A stretch of 33,460 bases of DNA from Thermoplasmata archaeon (GCA_030539565.1 JAUNYA010000003.1:1-33460); one strand, 5' to 3'; positions 23,824 to 32,683 are shown, counted from the stretch's first letter. The notes: generated by a model from the sequence alone, not told the origin. Numbers and translations: made by a program.

Positions 23824-25059
23824 TCAGTACCTGTTGTCGAAGATCCTGTTGGTCTTCTTCTCGCTCCTCGGGAGGTATCCGCGGGGGACGGCCTTGGGGA
23901 TCACGGTGACCCCCATCTTCGACTTGATCTTGGAGACCAGCTCCCTCTCCAGCGCGGGCATGCCCTCCTCGGGGACGGTGGTCTCGAAGTAGACGGTGAT
24001 CTCGTCCTTGCCCATCAGGTGGTCGATCATGACCTGGTACTCGCTCGAGGCCCCGTCGATGGTCGCGAGGACCTCGTCGAACTGGGCCGGGAACATGTTG
24101 CAGCCCCTGACCTTGATCATGTCGTCGGTCCTGCCGACGATGATGTCGATGCGGGGGAACCTGGAACCGCAGGGGCACTCGCCGGGGATGATCCTGGTGA
24201 GGTCGTGGGTGCGGTAGCGGATGAGGGGCGCGCCCTCCTTCCTCAGCGTCGTGATTACGAGCTCGCCCACGGTGCCGTCGGGGACGGTCTCGCCGGTGGC
24301 GGGATCGATGACCTCAAAGTAGACGTAGTCGTCCCACATGTGGATGCCGTTGCGGTAGTCGCAGCTTATCCCGATCCCGGGGCCGTAGATCTCCGTGAGG
24401 CCGTAGATGTCGTAGAACTCCACGCCGAGATCGTCGGCGATCTCCTGGCGCATCTTCTCTCCCCAGCGCTCCGACCCAATCACTCCCTTGCGGAGGCGGA
24501 GCTTCTCCTTCAGCCCGCGCTTCTTGATCTCCTCGGCCAGGAGCAGGGCGTAGGATGAAGTGGCCGTAAGAACGGTCGTCCCGAGGTCCTCCATCATGCG
24601 GAGCTGCTTCTCGGTGTTCCCGGGGCCCATGGGGATCGCCATGGCGCCGAGCCTCTCGCATCCGGCCTGGAACCCGATGCCGGCGGTCCACAGTCCGTAT
24701 CCCGGCGTGATCTGGACGCGGTCCTCCTCGGTGACGCCGGCCATGCGGTAGCAGCGCTCGAACATGACCGCCCAGTCCTCCACGTCCCTGGCGGTGTACG
24801 GGATGATCACGGGCGTCCCGGTAGTCCCGGACGAGCTGTGGATCCTGACGATGTCCCTCTCGGGGACAGCGGCGAGGCCCAGGGGGTAGGCCTCCCTCAG
24901 GTCGCCCTTGTCGGTGAACGGGAGGGTCTCGAACTCCTCCTGCGTGGTCATCGACTCGACGTCGATGCCCTCGAACTTCCTGGCGTAGAACGGGCTGCGG
25001 GCCTTGATGCCCTTCAGCAGGCGGAAGACGATCTCCTTCTGGTACTCGTTCATCCTCAT
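23824..25059 (-). CDS. Phenylacetate-CoA ligase-like adenylate-forming enzyme
   Basis: A 411-residue member of the PaaK group of acyl-CoA synthetases, which activates aryl acids to CoA thioesters through an adenylate. The phosphate-binding loop is SSSGTTGTP (about 75-83). IYGLTEIYGPGIG is motif A5, IRYRTHDLTRI contains the adenylate-contacting RxxD, and GRTDDMIKVRGCNMFP leads into the C-terminal domain. Methanogens often carry such ligases, probably to recover phenylacetate or indoleacetate for amino acids via oxidoreductases. GGTGAT about 6 nt before the ATG at 25059 is an ideal archaeal ribosome binding site and lies over the stop of the Sel1 gene upstream, showing coupling. An alternative start is the ATG two codons later. 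Confidence 0.9.
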   Translation of the reverse strand: MRMNEYQKEIVFRLLKGIKARSPFYARKFEGIDVESMTTQEEFETLPFTDKGDLREAYPLGLAAVPERDIVRIHSSSGTTGTPVIIPYTARDVEDWAVMFERCYRMAGVTEEDRVQITPGYGLWTAGIGFQAGCERLGAMAIPMGPGNTEKQLRMMEDLGTTVLTATSSYALLLAEEIKKRGLKEKLRLRKGVIGSERWGEKMRQEIADDLGVEFYDIYGLTEIYGPGIGISCDYRNGIHMWDDYVYFEVIDPATGETVPDGTVGELVITTLRKEGAPLIRYRTHDLTRIIPGECPCGSRFPRIDIIVGRTDDMIKVRGCNMFPAQFDEVLATIDGASSEYQVMIDHLMGKDEITVYFETTVPEEGMPALERELVSKIKSKMGVTVIPKAVPRGYLPRSEKKTNRIFDNRY

Positions 25060-25065
25060 CGAAAA

Positions 25066-25794
25066 TCACCTTCCCATCTGCGAAAGAATCTCCGCGGCCT
25101 CCCGGCTGCCGCGGGCCTTGGCCTTCTTGAGCCACTTGACGGCGTTGGCCTCGCTCTTCACCATGCCCTCGCCGGTGAGCGAAAGCCTGCCGAGCTCGAG
25201 CATGGCGTCCTCTGATCCGAGGTCCGCCGCCTTCGCCAATGATTTGACGGCCTTCTCCGGGCTCCTGGGGACGCCGTCACCGGAGAGCTGCATCGAAGCG
25301 AGCCTGACGCCCGCCTTTGGGTAGCCGCCCTCCAGGGCGCGGGAGAAGCAGTCCGCCGCGCGGACGGGGTCCCTGTCGCACCCCCTGCCCTCCTGGAGGA
25401 TGACGCCGAGCCTGTACAGCGCCGGGAGGCTGCCCGCCTCGGAGGCCCTGCCGTACCAGTACGCGGCCTTCTCCCAGTCCTGCTCCACGCCCTCCACGTC
25501 GGAGTACATGAAGCCCAGGTTGAACATGGCCGGCGGGTAGCCCAGCTCGGCCGATTTCTCGTAAAGCGATATCGCGACCTGGAGGTCGCCGCGGACGCCG
25601 TATCCGTGGGCCTTGATGTAGCCCAGGTTGCACATGGCCTCCGCGTTGCCCTGGTCGGCAGCGAGGCCGAACCACCTGGCGGCCTCCCTGCGGTCCTGGC
25701 CCACGCCGTCGCCGCGGAAGAAGAGGTAGCCCATCGCGACCTGCGCGTCCGCGTCCCCGTCCTGGGCGGCCTTGAGGACAGTCTCGAAGGACAT
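25066..25794 (-). CDS. Sel1-repeat protein (242 aa), third of the operon
   Basis: A protein made almost entirely of Sel1-like repeats, about 36 residues each, a TPR-like alpha-solenoid. Six recognisable units have the pattern AxxxLGxxYxxGxGVxxDxxxAxxWxxKAAExG (for example QVAMGYLFFRGDGVGQD, AMFNLGFMYSDVEGVEQD, ALYRLGVILQEGRGCDRD). Such proteins serve as adaptors in signalling or host interaction. There is no signal peptide or membrane segment, so it is predicted cytoplasmic. The ATG is 2 nt after the upstream Sel1 gene's stop, and its stop overlaps the ribosome binding site of the ligase gene. Confidence 0.85.
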   Translation of the reverse strand: MSFETVLKAAQDGDADAQVAMGYLFFRGDGVGQDRREAARWFGLAADQGNAEAMCNLGYIKAHGYGVRGDLQVAISLYEKSAELGYPPAMFNLGFMYSDVEGVEQDWEKAAYWYGRASEAGSLPALYRLGVILQEGRGCDRDPVRAADCFSRALEGGYPKAGVRLASMQLSGDGVPRSPEKAVKSLAKAADLGSEDAMLELGRLSLTGEGMVKSEANAVKWLKKAKARGSREAAEILSQMGR

Positions 25795-25796
25795 CC

Positions 25797-26885
25797 TCAC
25801 CGCCTCGTGTGGGTCCTGCGGGCGTAGATCTCTGGGTGGTCCACGTACTTGGAGAGGTAGTAGTACGCGGCCAGGAAGCCGTTGTAGGCCGCGTCGGAGT
25901 AGAGCTTGACGATCTGCGAGTCGTCCGTGGGGAACTTGCTGGACTCGTAGGTCCTGGCGAGGTAGAACTGGGCGTCCTCGGATCCGGCGTTCGCCGCGTG
26001 GGAGAGCTCCTTGATCGCGTTGATGTCGTCCCTCTCCACGCCGATGCCCTGGTGGAGCATCATGGCCTTGGCGAACATGGCCTCGGGGCTCCCGAGGCGG
26101 GCGGCGTGGTCGTAGGACTCGAACGCCTCCTCCATGAGACCGTCGTCGAAGAGCTCGTCGGCCGTGGCAAGAGCCCCGGCCCTCTCGTTGACCTCCCTCT
26201 GGGCCTCCGTCATCGAGAGACGGTCGAGGCGGTCCTCCATGGGCTCCCTGGGGGCCCCTCCGAGGCTCTCCATCACGGAGTTCCAGCACAGGATGCACTT
26301 CTCGTGGCCCATGTCGACGCCGTACTTGTACCACCTGGCGGCCTCAACCTCGTTGTGGACGATGCCGTTCAGCCCGTACTCGTAGCACATGCCGATGTCC
26401 ATGAACATCTCCGCCTCGCCGGTGATGCCGGCGGACGAGAACCATATCTCGGCCTCGGTGTCCGAGCGCTTGGTGCCGATCCCGTGGGCGTACATGTAGC
26501 CGACCGTGAACTTGGCGACGGACACCCCCTGCTCCGCGGAGCGGGTGTACCACTTCAGGGCCTCGGCCTCGTCCCTGGGGACCAGGCCGCCGGACATGTA
26601 CTCGTCGCCGAGGTACATCTGCGCGTCCGCGTTCCCGAGCTCGGCGGAGCGGATGAGATGCTGCGAGGCCACGGCCTCGTCCCTGGTGACGAACTCGCCC
26701 TCCAGGTAGATCCTGGTCAGCTCCCAGTGGGCGCGGGCGCACCCCAGGCTCGCCGCGCGCTCGTACCACGTGATCGCCTGCGGGATGTCCATGTCCATCT
26801 CCTTGCCGGTCTGCATGAAGTAGGCCAGCGCCAGGCATGCGTACGGGTCGCCGGATGCGGCGTCGCTCTGAAGTGCCGGTCTCAT
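25797..26885 (-). CDS. Sel1-repeat protein (362 aa), second of the operon
   Basis: A 362-residue Sel1-repeat solenoid. Clear repeats occupy about 1-200 (for example AQMYLGDEYMSGGLVPRDEAEALKWY and AKFTVGYMYAHGIGTKRSD). A divergent stretch around 200-250 (LCWNSVMESLGGAPREP) follows, then two more repeats (AMFAKAMMLHQGIGVERDD and AQFYLARTYESS), ending in YVDHPEIYARRTHTRR. The middle linker breaks the solenoid into two parts. The ATG overlaps the TGA of the first Sel1 gene by 4 nt (26882-26885). No secretion signal is visible. Function unknown; probably binds other proteins. Confidence 0.85.
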   Translation of the reverse strand: MRPALQSDAASGDPYACLALAYFMQTGKEMDMDIPQAITWYERAASLGCARAHWELTRIYLEGEFVTRDEAVASQHLIRSAELGNADAQMYLGDEYMSGGLVPRDEAEALKWYTRSAEQGVSVAKFTVGYMYAHGIGTKRSDTEAEIWFSSAGITGEAEMFMDIGMCYEYGLNGIVHNEVEAARWYKYGVDMGHEKCILCWNSVMESLGGAPREPMEDRLDRLSMTEAQREVNERAGALATADELFDDGLMEEAFESYDHAARLGSPEAMFAKAMMLHQGIGVERDDINAIKELSHAANAGSEDAQFYLARTYESSKFPTDDSQIVKLYSDAAYNGFLAAYYYLSKYVDHPEIYARRTHTRR

Positions 26886-28348
26886 CTGGATTTCTCCGAT
26901 TTTATCCTGTCTAGCAGCGCGGCGGCGTCGGGATCGCCCTGGCGCGCCGCCTGCCCCAGGAACCTCTTGGCCCTGGGGATGTTCCTCTTGACGTACTCGC
27001 CCTCGTAGTAGAGCTTGCCGAGGTAGTACTGCGCCTCGAAGTAGCCCTCCGCGGCGGTGTCCTCGAGCAGACGGAGGCCCCCCTCCACGTCCTGCTCCGT
27101 GCCGGTGCCGGTGATCTTGAGCATGCCGAGGAACGACTTGGCCCCCGGGTGACCCTGGTCGGCGGCCTGGTCGAACCACACGGCCGCCTGGGCGGGGTCC
27201 TTCTCGCATCCCCTGCCCTCGTAGTACATGCAGCCGAGGCAGTACTGGGAGTTGACCTCGCTCATCTCGGCGGCGTTCTTGAACCATCTGAACGACTCCT
27301 CGTCGTCCCTCTCGTAGTAGTAGCCGGAGCCGTACATGCACCCGAGCGCGTACTGGGCGTACCCGTTGCACTGGTTGGCGGCGACGGTGAACCACTTGGC
27401 GGCCTTCTCGTAGTCCTGCGGGAGCGCCTTGCCCTCGAAGAGCATGTTCCCGTAGTCGACCATGGCCTGCTGGTAGCCGTTCTCGCTGGACTGCTCCAGC
27501 CAGTAGGAGGCCTGGGAGGGGTCCCTCTGGATCCCCTGTCCGTAGGCGAGCATCATCCCGATCTGGTACTGGGCCTCCGCGTGGCCGTTCTCGGCGGCCT
27601 TCATGAACATCCTGGCGGCCTTCTCGTCGCTGGTCCACTTGGTCTTGGGCATCGAGTGGATGCACCCCATGGCGAACTGCGCATCGCGGTCGCCAGCCTC
27701 CGCCGCCCTCTCATACCACTGGACGGCCATCTTCAGATCGGGCTCGGTGTCCCCGAGGCCCTCGTCGAACATCTGCCCCAGGCGGTACATGGCGTTGGCG
27801 TCCCCGGCGTCGGCCGCGGCCCTCAGCCATTTCACGGCCAGGTCGTGGTTCTTGGGGATCCCCTTACCCTTGAGGTGCATGAACCCGATGGTGCGCTGCG
27901 CGTCGACGTCGTCGTTCTCGGCGCACACCGTGTAGAACCTGACGGCCTCCCCGTGGTCCTTGCGGATGCACTCGGCGCCGTTGTCGTAGAGGTCGAAGAG
28001 CCTAGCGCATGCGGAGGTGTCGCGCTCCTCGCCCCTGAGCCTGAGCCTCATGAGCCTCTCCTGGACGGAGGGCTCGTTCCTCTGGATCTCGGCTGAGACG
28101 ATCGCGGCCGGGCGGTGCCCCTCGGATGCCGCCAGGGACATGAGCTCCGCCGCCGTAGCGCGGTCCTCGATGGCCCCGCCCTCCCCAAGGTAGAGGAGGA
28201 GCGCGTGGATGTAGCGCGCATCGGGGTTTCCGTCGTTGGCCCCCTGCTCCGCCAGGGAGTCCGCCCTGCGGAGGTCGAATTCGGGGGAGGCGCAGTCCAT
28301 CAGCCTGCGGGAGGGCTCGTACTGCCACTCGTTTCCGGTCGTCTCCAT
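26882..28348 (-). CDS. Sel1-repeat protein (488 aa), first of the operon
   Basis: The largest Sel1 protein here, with roughly ten repeats from about residue 130 onward (AQRTIGFMHLKGKGIPKNHDLA, AMYRLGQMFDEGLGD, AQYQIGMMLAYGQGIQRD, AMVDYGNMLFEGKALPQD, AQYALGCMYGSGYYYERD and others). The first 130 residues are helical and less regular. The start is the ATG at 28348 (METTGNEW), because a TATA box (28367-28376) is centred 24 nt upstream; the in-frame ATG at 28369 lies inside that box. This gene starts a run of five closely packed genes ending at 23037. Confidence 0.85.
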   Translation of the reverse strand: METTGNEWQYEPSRRLMDCASPEFDLRRADSLAEQGANDGNPDARYIHALLLYLGEGGAIEDRATAAELMSLAASEGHRPAAIVSAEIQRNEPSVQERLMRLRLRGEERDTSACARLFDLYDNGAECIRKDHGEAVRFYTVCAENDDVDAQRTIGFMHLKGKGIPKNHDLAVKWLRAAADAGDANAMYRLGQMFDEGLGDTEPDLKMAVQWYERAAEAGDRDAQFAMGCIHSMPKTKWTSDEKAARMFMKAAENGHAEAQYQIGMMLAYGQGIQRDPSQASYWLEQSSENGYQQAMVDYGNMLFEGKALPQDYEKAAKWFTVAANQCNGYAQYALGCMYGSGYYYERDDEESFRWFKNAAEMSEVNSQYCLGCMYYEGRGCEKDPAQAAVWFDQAADQGHPGAKSFLGMLKITGTGTEQDVEGGLRLLEDTAAEGYFEAQYYLGKLYYEGEYVKRNIPRAKRFLGQAARQGDPDAAALLDRIKSEKSR

Positions 28349-28366
28349 GAACCACCCTAACGCGCG

Positions 28367-28376
28367 CATATTAAAA
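28367..28376 (-). promoter_or_regulatory. TATA box of the Sel1-ligase-phosphatase operon, overlapping the pdxT stop
   Basis: Minus strand TTTTTAATAT, centred 24 nt before the ATG at 28348. The TAA stop of pdxT (28371-28373) is inside the box. Confidence 0.6.
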
Positions 28377-28949
28377 AGCGATGCGTCGCTGGATGAGTCC
28401 CAGGAGGAAGCGATGCACGGTGAGGTCGTCCGTCAGCTCGGGGTGGAAGGCCGTGACCAGCTGGTTGCCGTACCTGACGGCCACGGGCACGCCGTCGACC
28501 TCGGCCAGGGTCTCGACGCCCTCCCCGACGGACACGACCGCGGGGGCGCGGATGAACTCCAGCGGGATCTCCCCCAGGCCGGCGAAGTCCGACACGGCGG
28601 AGAAGCTGCCGAGCTGCCTCCCGTAGGCGTTGCGCCTGACGGTTATCGGCATAGTTCCGAGATGGGTTATCCCGCCCTCGACGCCCCGGGCCAGGAGGAT
28701 CATCCCGGCGCAGGTGCCGAGGACGGGGGTGCCGTCCTCGATGAGTCCGCGGAGGCGGTCTAACATGCCGAGGTCGCGGGTCAGCTTCCCCATGACGGTG
28801 CTCTCCCCTCCCGGGATCACCAGGGCGTCCGGGCTCCTGCCGAGGTCCGCGGCCTTGCGGATCTCGTAGCACTCCGCCCCGAGGCGGGAGAGGGATGCCT
28901 CGTGCTCGACGAAGGCCCCTTGGACGGCGAGGACGCCCACCAGGGTCAT
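28371..28949 (-). CDS. pdxT: Pyridoxal 5'-phosphate synthase glutaminase subunit PdxT
   Basis: A 192-residue class I glutamine amidotransferase that supplies ammonia to PdxS. The start [14 protein letters not shown] is diagnostic. GGEST (about 47-51), the nucleophile in GTCAGMI (about 78-84) and the FHPE triad element (about 168-171) are intact. The ATG overlaps the TGA of pdxS by 4 nt, in the usual coupled arrangement, although here pdxS precedes pdxT. The stop is TAA and overlaps the promoter of the next operon. Confidence 0.96.
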   Translation of the reverse strand: MTLVGVLAVQGAFVEHEASLSRLGAECYEIRKAADLGRSPDALVIPGGESTVMGKLTRDLGMLDRLRGLIEDGTPVLGTCAGMILLARGVEGGITHLGTMPITVRRNAYGRQLGSFSAVSDFAGLGEIPLEFIRAPAVVSVGEGVETLAEVDGVPVAVRYGNQLVTAFHPELTDDLTVHRFLLGLIQRRIAF

Positions 28950-29842
28950 TGTCCGCGCTCCGCCATGCGGATGTTCTCGAGCTTCTCTATCTCGTCCTTG
29001 TTGATGCCGACCATGGCCTCGCCGAGCCCCTCGGAGACCTCCGCCAGGACCTCAGGGTCGTTGTAGTCGGTGACGGCCCTGACGATGGCGGCGGCCCTCT
29101 TGGCGGGGTTGCCGGACTTGAATATGCCTGATCCCACGAACACGCCCTCGGCGCCCAGCTGCATCATCAGCGCGGCGTCCGCGGGGGTGGCGACTCCGCC
29201 CGCGGCGAAGTTCACGACCGGGAGCCTGCCGTTCTCGTGGACGTAGAACGCGAGGTCCAGGGGGACCTGCAGGGACTTGGCGTACTCGTAGACCTCGTCG
29301 TCGCTGATCGCCTTCAGCTCGCGGATCTCCCTGTTCATCTGCCTCATGTGGGAGACGGCCTGGATGACGTCGCCGGTCCCGGGCTCGCCCTTGGTCCTGA
29401 TCATGGACGCGCCCTCGCCGATGCGCCTGAGGGCCTCGCCGAGGTTCCTGGCGCCGCACACGAAGGGCACCTTGAACTGCCTCTTGTCGATGTGGTAGAC
29501 GTCGTCGGCGGGGGAGAGCACCTCGCTCTCGTCGATGTAGTCGATCTCGATGGCCTGGAGGATCTGGGCCTCGGCGAAGTGGCCGATCCTGCACTTGGCC
29601 ATGACGGGGATGGAGACGGCCTCCTGGATGCCCTTGATCATCTTCGGGTCGGACATCCTCGACACGCCGCCGGCCGCGCGGATGTCGGCGGGGATCCTCT
29701 CGAGGGCCATGACGGCGCAGGCACCCGCCTCCTCGGCGATCCTCGCCTGCTCGGGCGTGGTCACATCCATGATCACGCCGCCCTTCAGCATCTGGGCCAG
29801 CTCCTTGTTCAGCACATAACGGTCGGTACTCTCGCCGGTCAT
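28946..29842 (-). CDS. pdxS: Pyridoxal 5'-phosphate synthase subunit PdxS
   Basis: A 298-residue TIM-barrel lyase that makes pyridoxal phosphate from ribose 5-phosphate, glyceraldehyde 3-phosphate and PdxT-derived ammonia. Highly conserved segments are [61 protein letters not shown] and the phosphate loop [14 protein letters not shown]. The start is the ATG at 29842 ([13 protein letters not shown]); the longer frame to 29956 has no conserved sequence. A TATA-like box, GTAAATAC (29889-29896, minus strand), predicts a leader of about 24 nt. Confidence 0.96.
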   Translation of the reverse strand: MTGESTDRYVLNKELAQMLKGGVIMDVTTPEQARIAEEAGACAVMALERIPADIRAAGGVSRMSDPKMIKGIQEAVSIPVMAKCRIGHFAEAQILQAIEIDYIDESEVLSPADDVYHIDKRQFKVPFVCGARNLGEALRRIGEGASMIRTKGEPGTGDVIQAVSHMRQMNREIRELKAISDDEVYEYAKSLQVPLDLAFYVHENGRLPVVNFAAGGVATPADAALMMQLGAEGVFVGSGIFKSGNPAKRAAAIVRAVTDYNDPEVLAEVSEGLGEAMVGINKDEIEKLENIRMAERGQ

Positions 29843-29888
29843 TGTCTCGTCCTGCCGCCACTGCGGCTGGGCCTCCGATGACCGACGC

Positions 29889-29896
29889 GTATTTAC
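29889..29896 (-). promoter_or_regulatory. TATA-like box of pdxST
   Basis: Minus strand GTAAATAC, predicting transcription from about 29866. ATTAAAAAC at about 29930 is a second possible box. Confidence 0.4.
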
Positions 29897-29952
29897 ATAT
29901 TTCCTACCGCACCTGTGGAGAAATAGGGTTTTTAATCTCCGAACGGCCCGGC

Positions 29953-31281
29953 TCACTCCTTGGAGGCCATCCGGACCTCATCGATGCCGAACAGAGGGTC
30001 GGACGGGCCCCTCTCCCTGGAGACGATGAGCAGGATCACCGCGATGAGCGACGCGAAGGCCATGATGCCCCAGACGGCGGAGAAGTTCTCCAGCGAGTAC
30101 GTGGTCCCGATGATCCACCCGGACACGGTCGTCCCAATGCTGGCACCGAGGAACAGGAAGATGTTGGTGGCGGACACGGCGGTCCCCGCGACGGCGATGG
30201 GGTACCACTCCTTGACCTGGGTGAAGGTCAGGGTGAGGAAGCCCCCGAAGAACCCGAACAGGAAGCTGACGCCGAACCAGAACCAGTAGCTGTCGATGTC
30301 CCCCGCGAACAGGTAGATAATGAACCACACGGCGGTGAACGCTGCGCATCCGGCTATCATCGTCCTCCGCTTGGACCTGATGATCCCGCGGGTGGTGAGG
30401 GCGCCGATGACCACGGTGGTCAGGATCTTCCCGATGCCGAGCCCGGTGACCATCCACGCCGCGGACAGCGCGAAGTCGTAGACGTTGTTGAAGTAGGTGA
30501 CCGCCCAGGTCCCCTGGAATGTCATGATGCTGCCGTACACGAGGAAGTAGGCCAGCGCGCAGGGCCAGAACCTCCTCCCCCCGGAGACGACGATGCGCAG
30601 GCCCCTGAGCACGGGCACCTTCGCGTCGGAAGACTCCTCCGCCTCGATGCCCATGGACCTCTCCACGTCCTCCGTGGACGGCAGGCCCCTCTGGCTGGGG
30701 TGGTCCCTTATCACCGCGGCGCACGCGACGGCGAGGATCAGCGTGATGGTCCCCAGGATGAGGAAGACCTCCCTCCATCCGACGGCGTCCGCCAGCAGGC
30801 TCAGGGGCCCGGCGGCGGCGATGGCGCCGACGTTGCCGACGGCGATGACCACTCCGCTCAGCACCGCGTAGTCCCTCTTGGGGAACCACACGGACACGAG
30901 CTTCATCAGGGGCACGTAGATGACCGCCATCCCGGCGGCGATCATCATCTTGCCCAGGACCATCATCCAGAACTCGTCCCCGACGCATGTTATGAGCGAT
31001 CCGACCGACGCTATGACGAGGAAAACGGAGCACGAGGCCCTGGGTCCGAAGCGGTCCGTCAGCAGGCCGCAGGGGATCTGCATCGCGGTGTACGTCCAGA
31101 AGTAGACGCTGCTCAGGACCCCGATGGTCCCCCCGACATCGGAGACGATGTCGGAGCCCACGACGCTCACCGATATCCTGTGGAAGTACACGAAGAAGTA
31201 GCCGATGGTCAGCACGGCGAAGATCGCCCATCTGTGCACCCACAGGCGGCGTATCACCGCGTCGGAGTAGGATTCTGTCAC
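29953..31281 (-). CDS. MFS transporter, GlpT/NarK-like 12-helix type
   Basis: A 442-residue major facilitator with 12 predicted helices. The N-terminal [18 protein letters not shown] and the motif A sequence [17 protein letters not shown] are typical of organic anion or nitrate/sugar-phosphate porters of the OPA/NNP-like branch. A central acidic loop ([18 protein letters not shown]) joins the halves. Substrate unknown. The start is a GTG at 31281, supported by a TATA-like AAATAGTAA (31301-31309, minus strand) centred 24 nt upstream. An inverted repeat lies between this box and the start. Confidence 0.85.
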   Translation of the reverse strand: MTESYSDAVIRRLWVHRWAIFAVLTIGYFFVYFHRISVSVVGSDIVSDVGGTIGVLSSVYFWTYTAMQIPCGLLTDRFGPRASCSVFLVIASVGSLITCVGDEFWMMVLGKMMIAAGMAVIYVPLMKLVSVWFPKRDYAVLSGVVIAVGNVGAIAAAGPLSLLADAVGWREVFLILGTITLILAVACAAVIRDHPSQRGLPSTEDVERSMGIEAEESSDAKVPVLRGLRIVVSGGRRFWPCALAYFLVYGSIMTFQGTWAVTYFNNVYDFALSAAWMVTGLGIGKILTTVVIGALTTRGIIRSKRRTMIAGCAAFTAVWFIIYLFAGDIDSYWFWFGVSFLFGFFGGFLTLTFTQVKEWYPIAVAGTAVSATNIFLFLGASIGTTVSGWIIGTTYSLENFSAVWGIMAFASLIAVILLIVSRERGPSDPLFGIDEVRMASKE

Positions 31282-31298
31282 GCCAGGGGATTCCTGGC
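31282..31298. repeat. Inverted repeat between the TATA box and start of the MFS gene
   Basis: GCCAGG (31282-31287) and CCTGGC (31293-31298) flank GGATT. The position just upstream of a leaderless start suits a repressor operator. Confidence 0.45.
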
Positions 31299-31421
31299 CT
31301 TACTATTTGAATTGGACACATGGTTCCTGATGCGAACAACATCCCTTGAGCCCTTCCAGGGATTCGCGATACCCGCGGTTGGATGTGAAAACCACTGGAT
31401 TTCCTCCGGGAACCGACGCGC

Positions 31422-31429
31422 CTTTAAGA
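31422..31429 (+). promoter_or_regulatory. TATA-like box of the fourth Sel1 gene
   Basis: CTTTAAGA centred 29 nt before the ATG at 31455. Confidence 0.5.
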
Positions 31430-31454
31430 AGGACGAAGACATTGCGGTCGCCAG

Positions 31455-32216
31455 ATGAGCGCCGACGGTAAAAACATGGACCCCATGGAATGGGCCAAGT
31501 TCGTCATCAGGAACCGCGATGACAGGAACTACGTCGACGCATACTCCGTTTTCATCCGCGAGGCCCGCAACAACAACGCCGAGGCGGAGTACTGCATCGG
31601 CCTGATGTACGCCAGGGGTCAGGGCATCGAGAAGGACTACCCCGCCGCGATCTCGTGGTTCCAGAAGTCCTACGACCGCGGCCTCCAGAGCCCCGCGTAC
31701 TTCCTCGGGAAGATGCACCTGCTGGGCATGGGCACCGCCAAGAACCCCACCAAGGCCAGGATGTACTTCGAGGCCGTCGCCGCTCACGACGCCAGGGCCT
31801 CCTACGAGCTCGGGATCATGCACTTCACCGGCAAGGACGTGCCCCGCGACCTCGTGGAATCCGCCAAGTGGATGAGGAAGTCCGCCGAGGCCGGGAACGC
31901 GGAGGCGCAGTTCGTCCTCGGGCAGTTCTACAAGGCCGGCGCAGGCGTCCATAAGGACGTCCCGGAGGCGGTGAAATGGCTGACGTCCGCCGCCATAAAC
32001 AGGCACAAGGGCGCCCAGATCCTCCTCGGGAACATGTACCGCACGGGCGACGAGGTCGGCGTCGACATGGCCGAGTCCGACCGCTGGTACGACATGGCCG
32101 ACGGCAAGAGCAACGTCGAGGCCGTCAAGAAGCGCGTCCGATCGGAGAGGGCTCCTCTGGCGGATCCACCAGATCCAGCTGGTACCACGCGACGTCGTGC
32201 CATGACCCGTCCTTGA
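31455..32216 (+). CDS. Sel1-repeat protein (253 aa), separate from the operon
   Basis: A 253-residue Sel1-repeat protein with about five repeats (AEYCIGLMYARGQGIEKDYPAA, PAYFLGKMHLLGMGTAKNP, ASYELGIMHFTGKDVPRD, AQFVLGQFYKAGAGVHKD, AQILLGNMYRTGDEVGVD). The last 35 residues, rich in Arg, Pro and Ala, are not repeat-like and are encoded in the 92-nt overlap with the convergent acetyltransferase gene. This tail may be a by-product of a late stop codon. It is the fourth Sel1 gene within about 8 kb. No signal peptide. Confidence 0.85.
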   Translation: MSADGKNMDPMEWAKFVIRNRDDRNYVDAYSVFIREARNNNAEAEYCIGLMYARGQGIEKDYPAAISWFQKSYDRGLQSPAYFLGKMHLLGMGTAKNPTKARMYFEAVAAHDARASYELGIMHFTGKDVPRDLVESAKWMRKSAEAGNAEAQFVLGQFYKAGAGVHKDVPEAVKWLTSAAINRHKGAQILLGNMYRTGDEVGVDMAESDRWYDMADGKSNVEAVKKRVRSERAPLADPPDPAGTTRRRAMTRP

Positions 32217-32646
32217 AGCCCGACCTCTCGAACGCCCCGACCTTTCTGAAGCCCATCGACGCGTGGAACCCCTCGCTCTCCGGGTTGGGCGATGTGATGC
32301 AGGCGAACGCGTTGACGACCCCCATGCCGCGGAGCCGGTCCAGCAGCTCGGCGTACAGCATCCTGCCGATGCCCTCGCTGCGCCTGTCCGCATCCACGTA
32401 GACCGACGTCTCGGCGCTCCACGCGTACGCGGCACGGCCCATCAGGCGGTGGGCGTACGCGTAACCGACGACGCCGCCGTCCTCGCAGACCAGCCACGGG
32501 TACTCCGCCGTGACGGAAAGAAGCCTGGACAGGAACTCGTCCCCGGACGGGAGCGAGGTCTCGAACGTCACCGGCGTGCCGATGTACCCGCCGTAGATGC
32601 GGAGCATCGACGGCACATCCTCCGGGACGACGGGTCTTATTATCAT
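32125..32646 (-). CDS. GNAT N-acetyltransferase, Pat/MnaT-like
   Basis: A 173-residue GNAT protein of the group of phosphinothricin and L-methionine sulfoximine acetyltransferases. IRPVVPEDVPSMLRIYGGYI is the N-terminal strand-helix, VTFETSLPS the family-specific segment, and ETSVYVDADRRSEGIGRMLYAELLD contains the acetyl-CoA site (R/Q-x-x-G-x-G/A as RSEGIGR). EGFHASMGFRKVGAF is the C-terminal motif. Such enzymes acetylate amino-acid analogues or free amino acids; the natural substrate is unknown. The ATG at 32646 opens the conserved domain; the longer frame to 32910 is shadow over the FTHFS gene. Its 3' end overlaps the Sel1 gene by 92 nt. Confidence 0.9.
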   Translation of the reverse strand: MIIRPVVPEDVPSMLRIYGGYIGTPVTFETSLPSGDEFLSRLLSVTAEYPWLVCEDGGVVGYAYAHRLMGRAAYAWSAETSVYVDADRRSEGIGRMLYAELLDRLRGMGVVNAFACITSPNPESEGFHASMGFRKVGAFERSGFKDGSWHDVAWYQLDLVDPPEEPSPIGRAS

Positions 32647-32660
32647 GACAGAAGGGGGAT

Positions 32661-32683
32661 CGGGCCGGGTCCTCCCCGGCCCG
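32661..32683 (-). terminator. Perfect 9-bp hairpin after the FTHFS gene
   Basis: CGGGCCGGG (32661-32669) and CCCGGCCCG (32675-32683) with a 5-nt loop lie 7 nt beyond the FTHFS stop. There is no clear T-run, so it may stabilise or attenuate the transcript continuing into the acetyltransferase gene. Confidence 0.5.
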
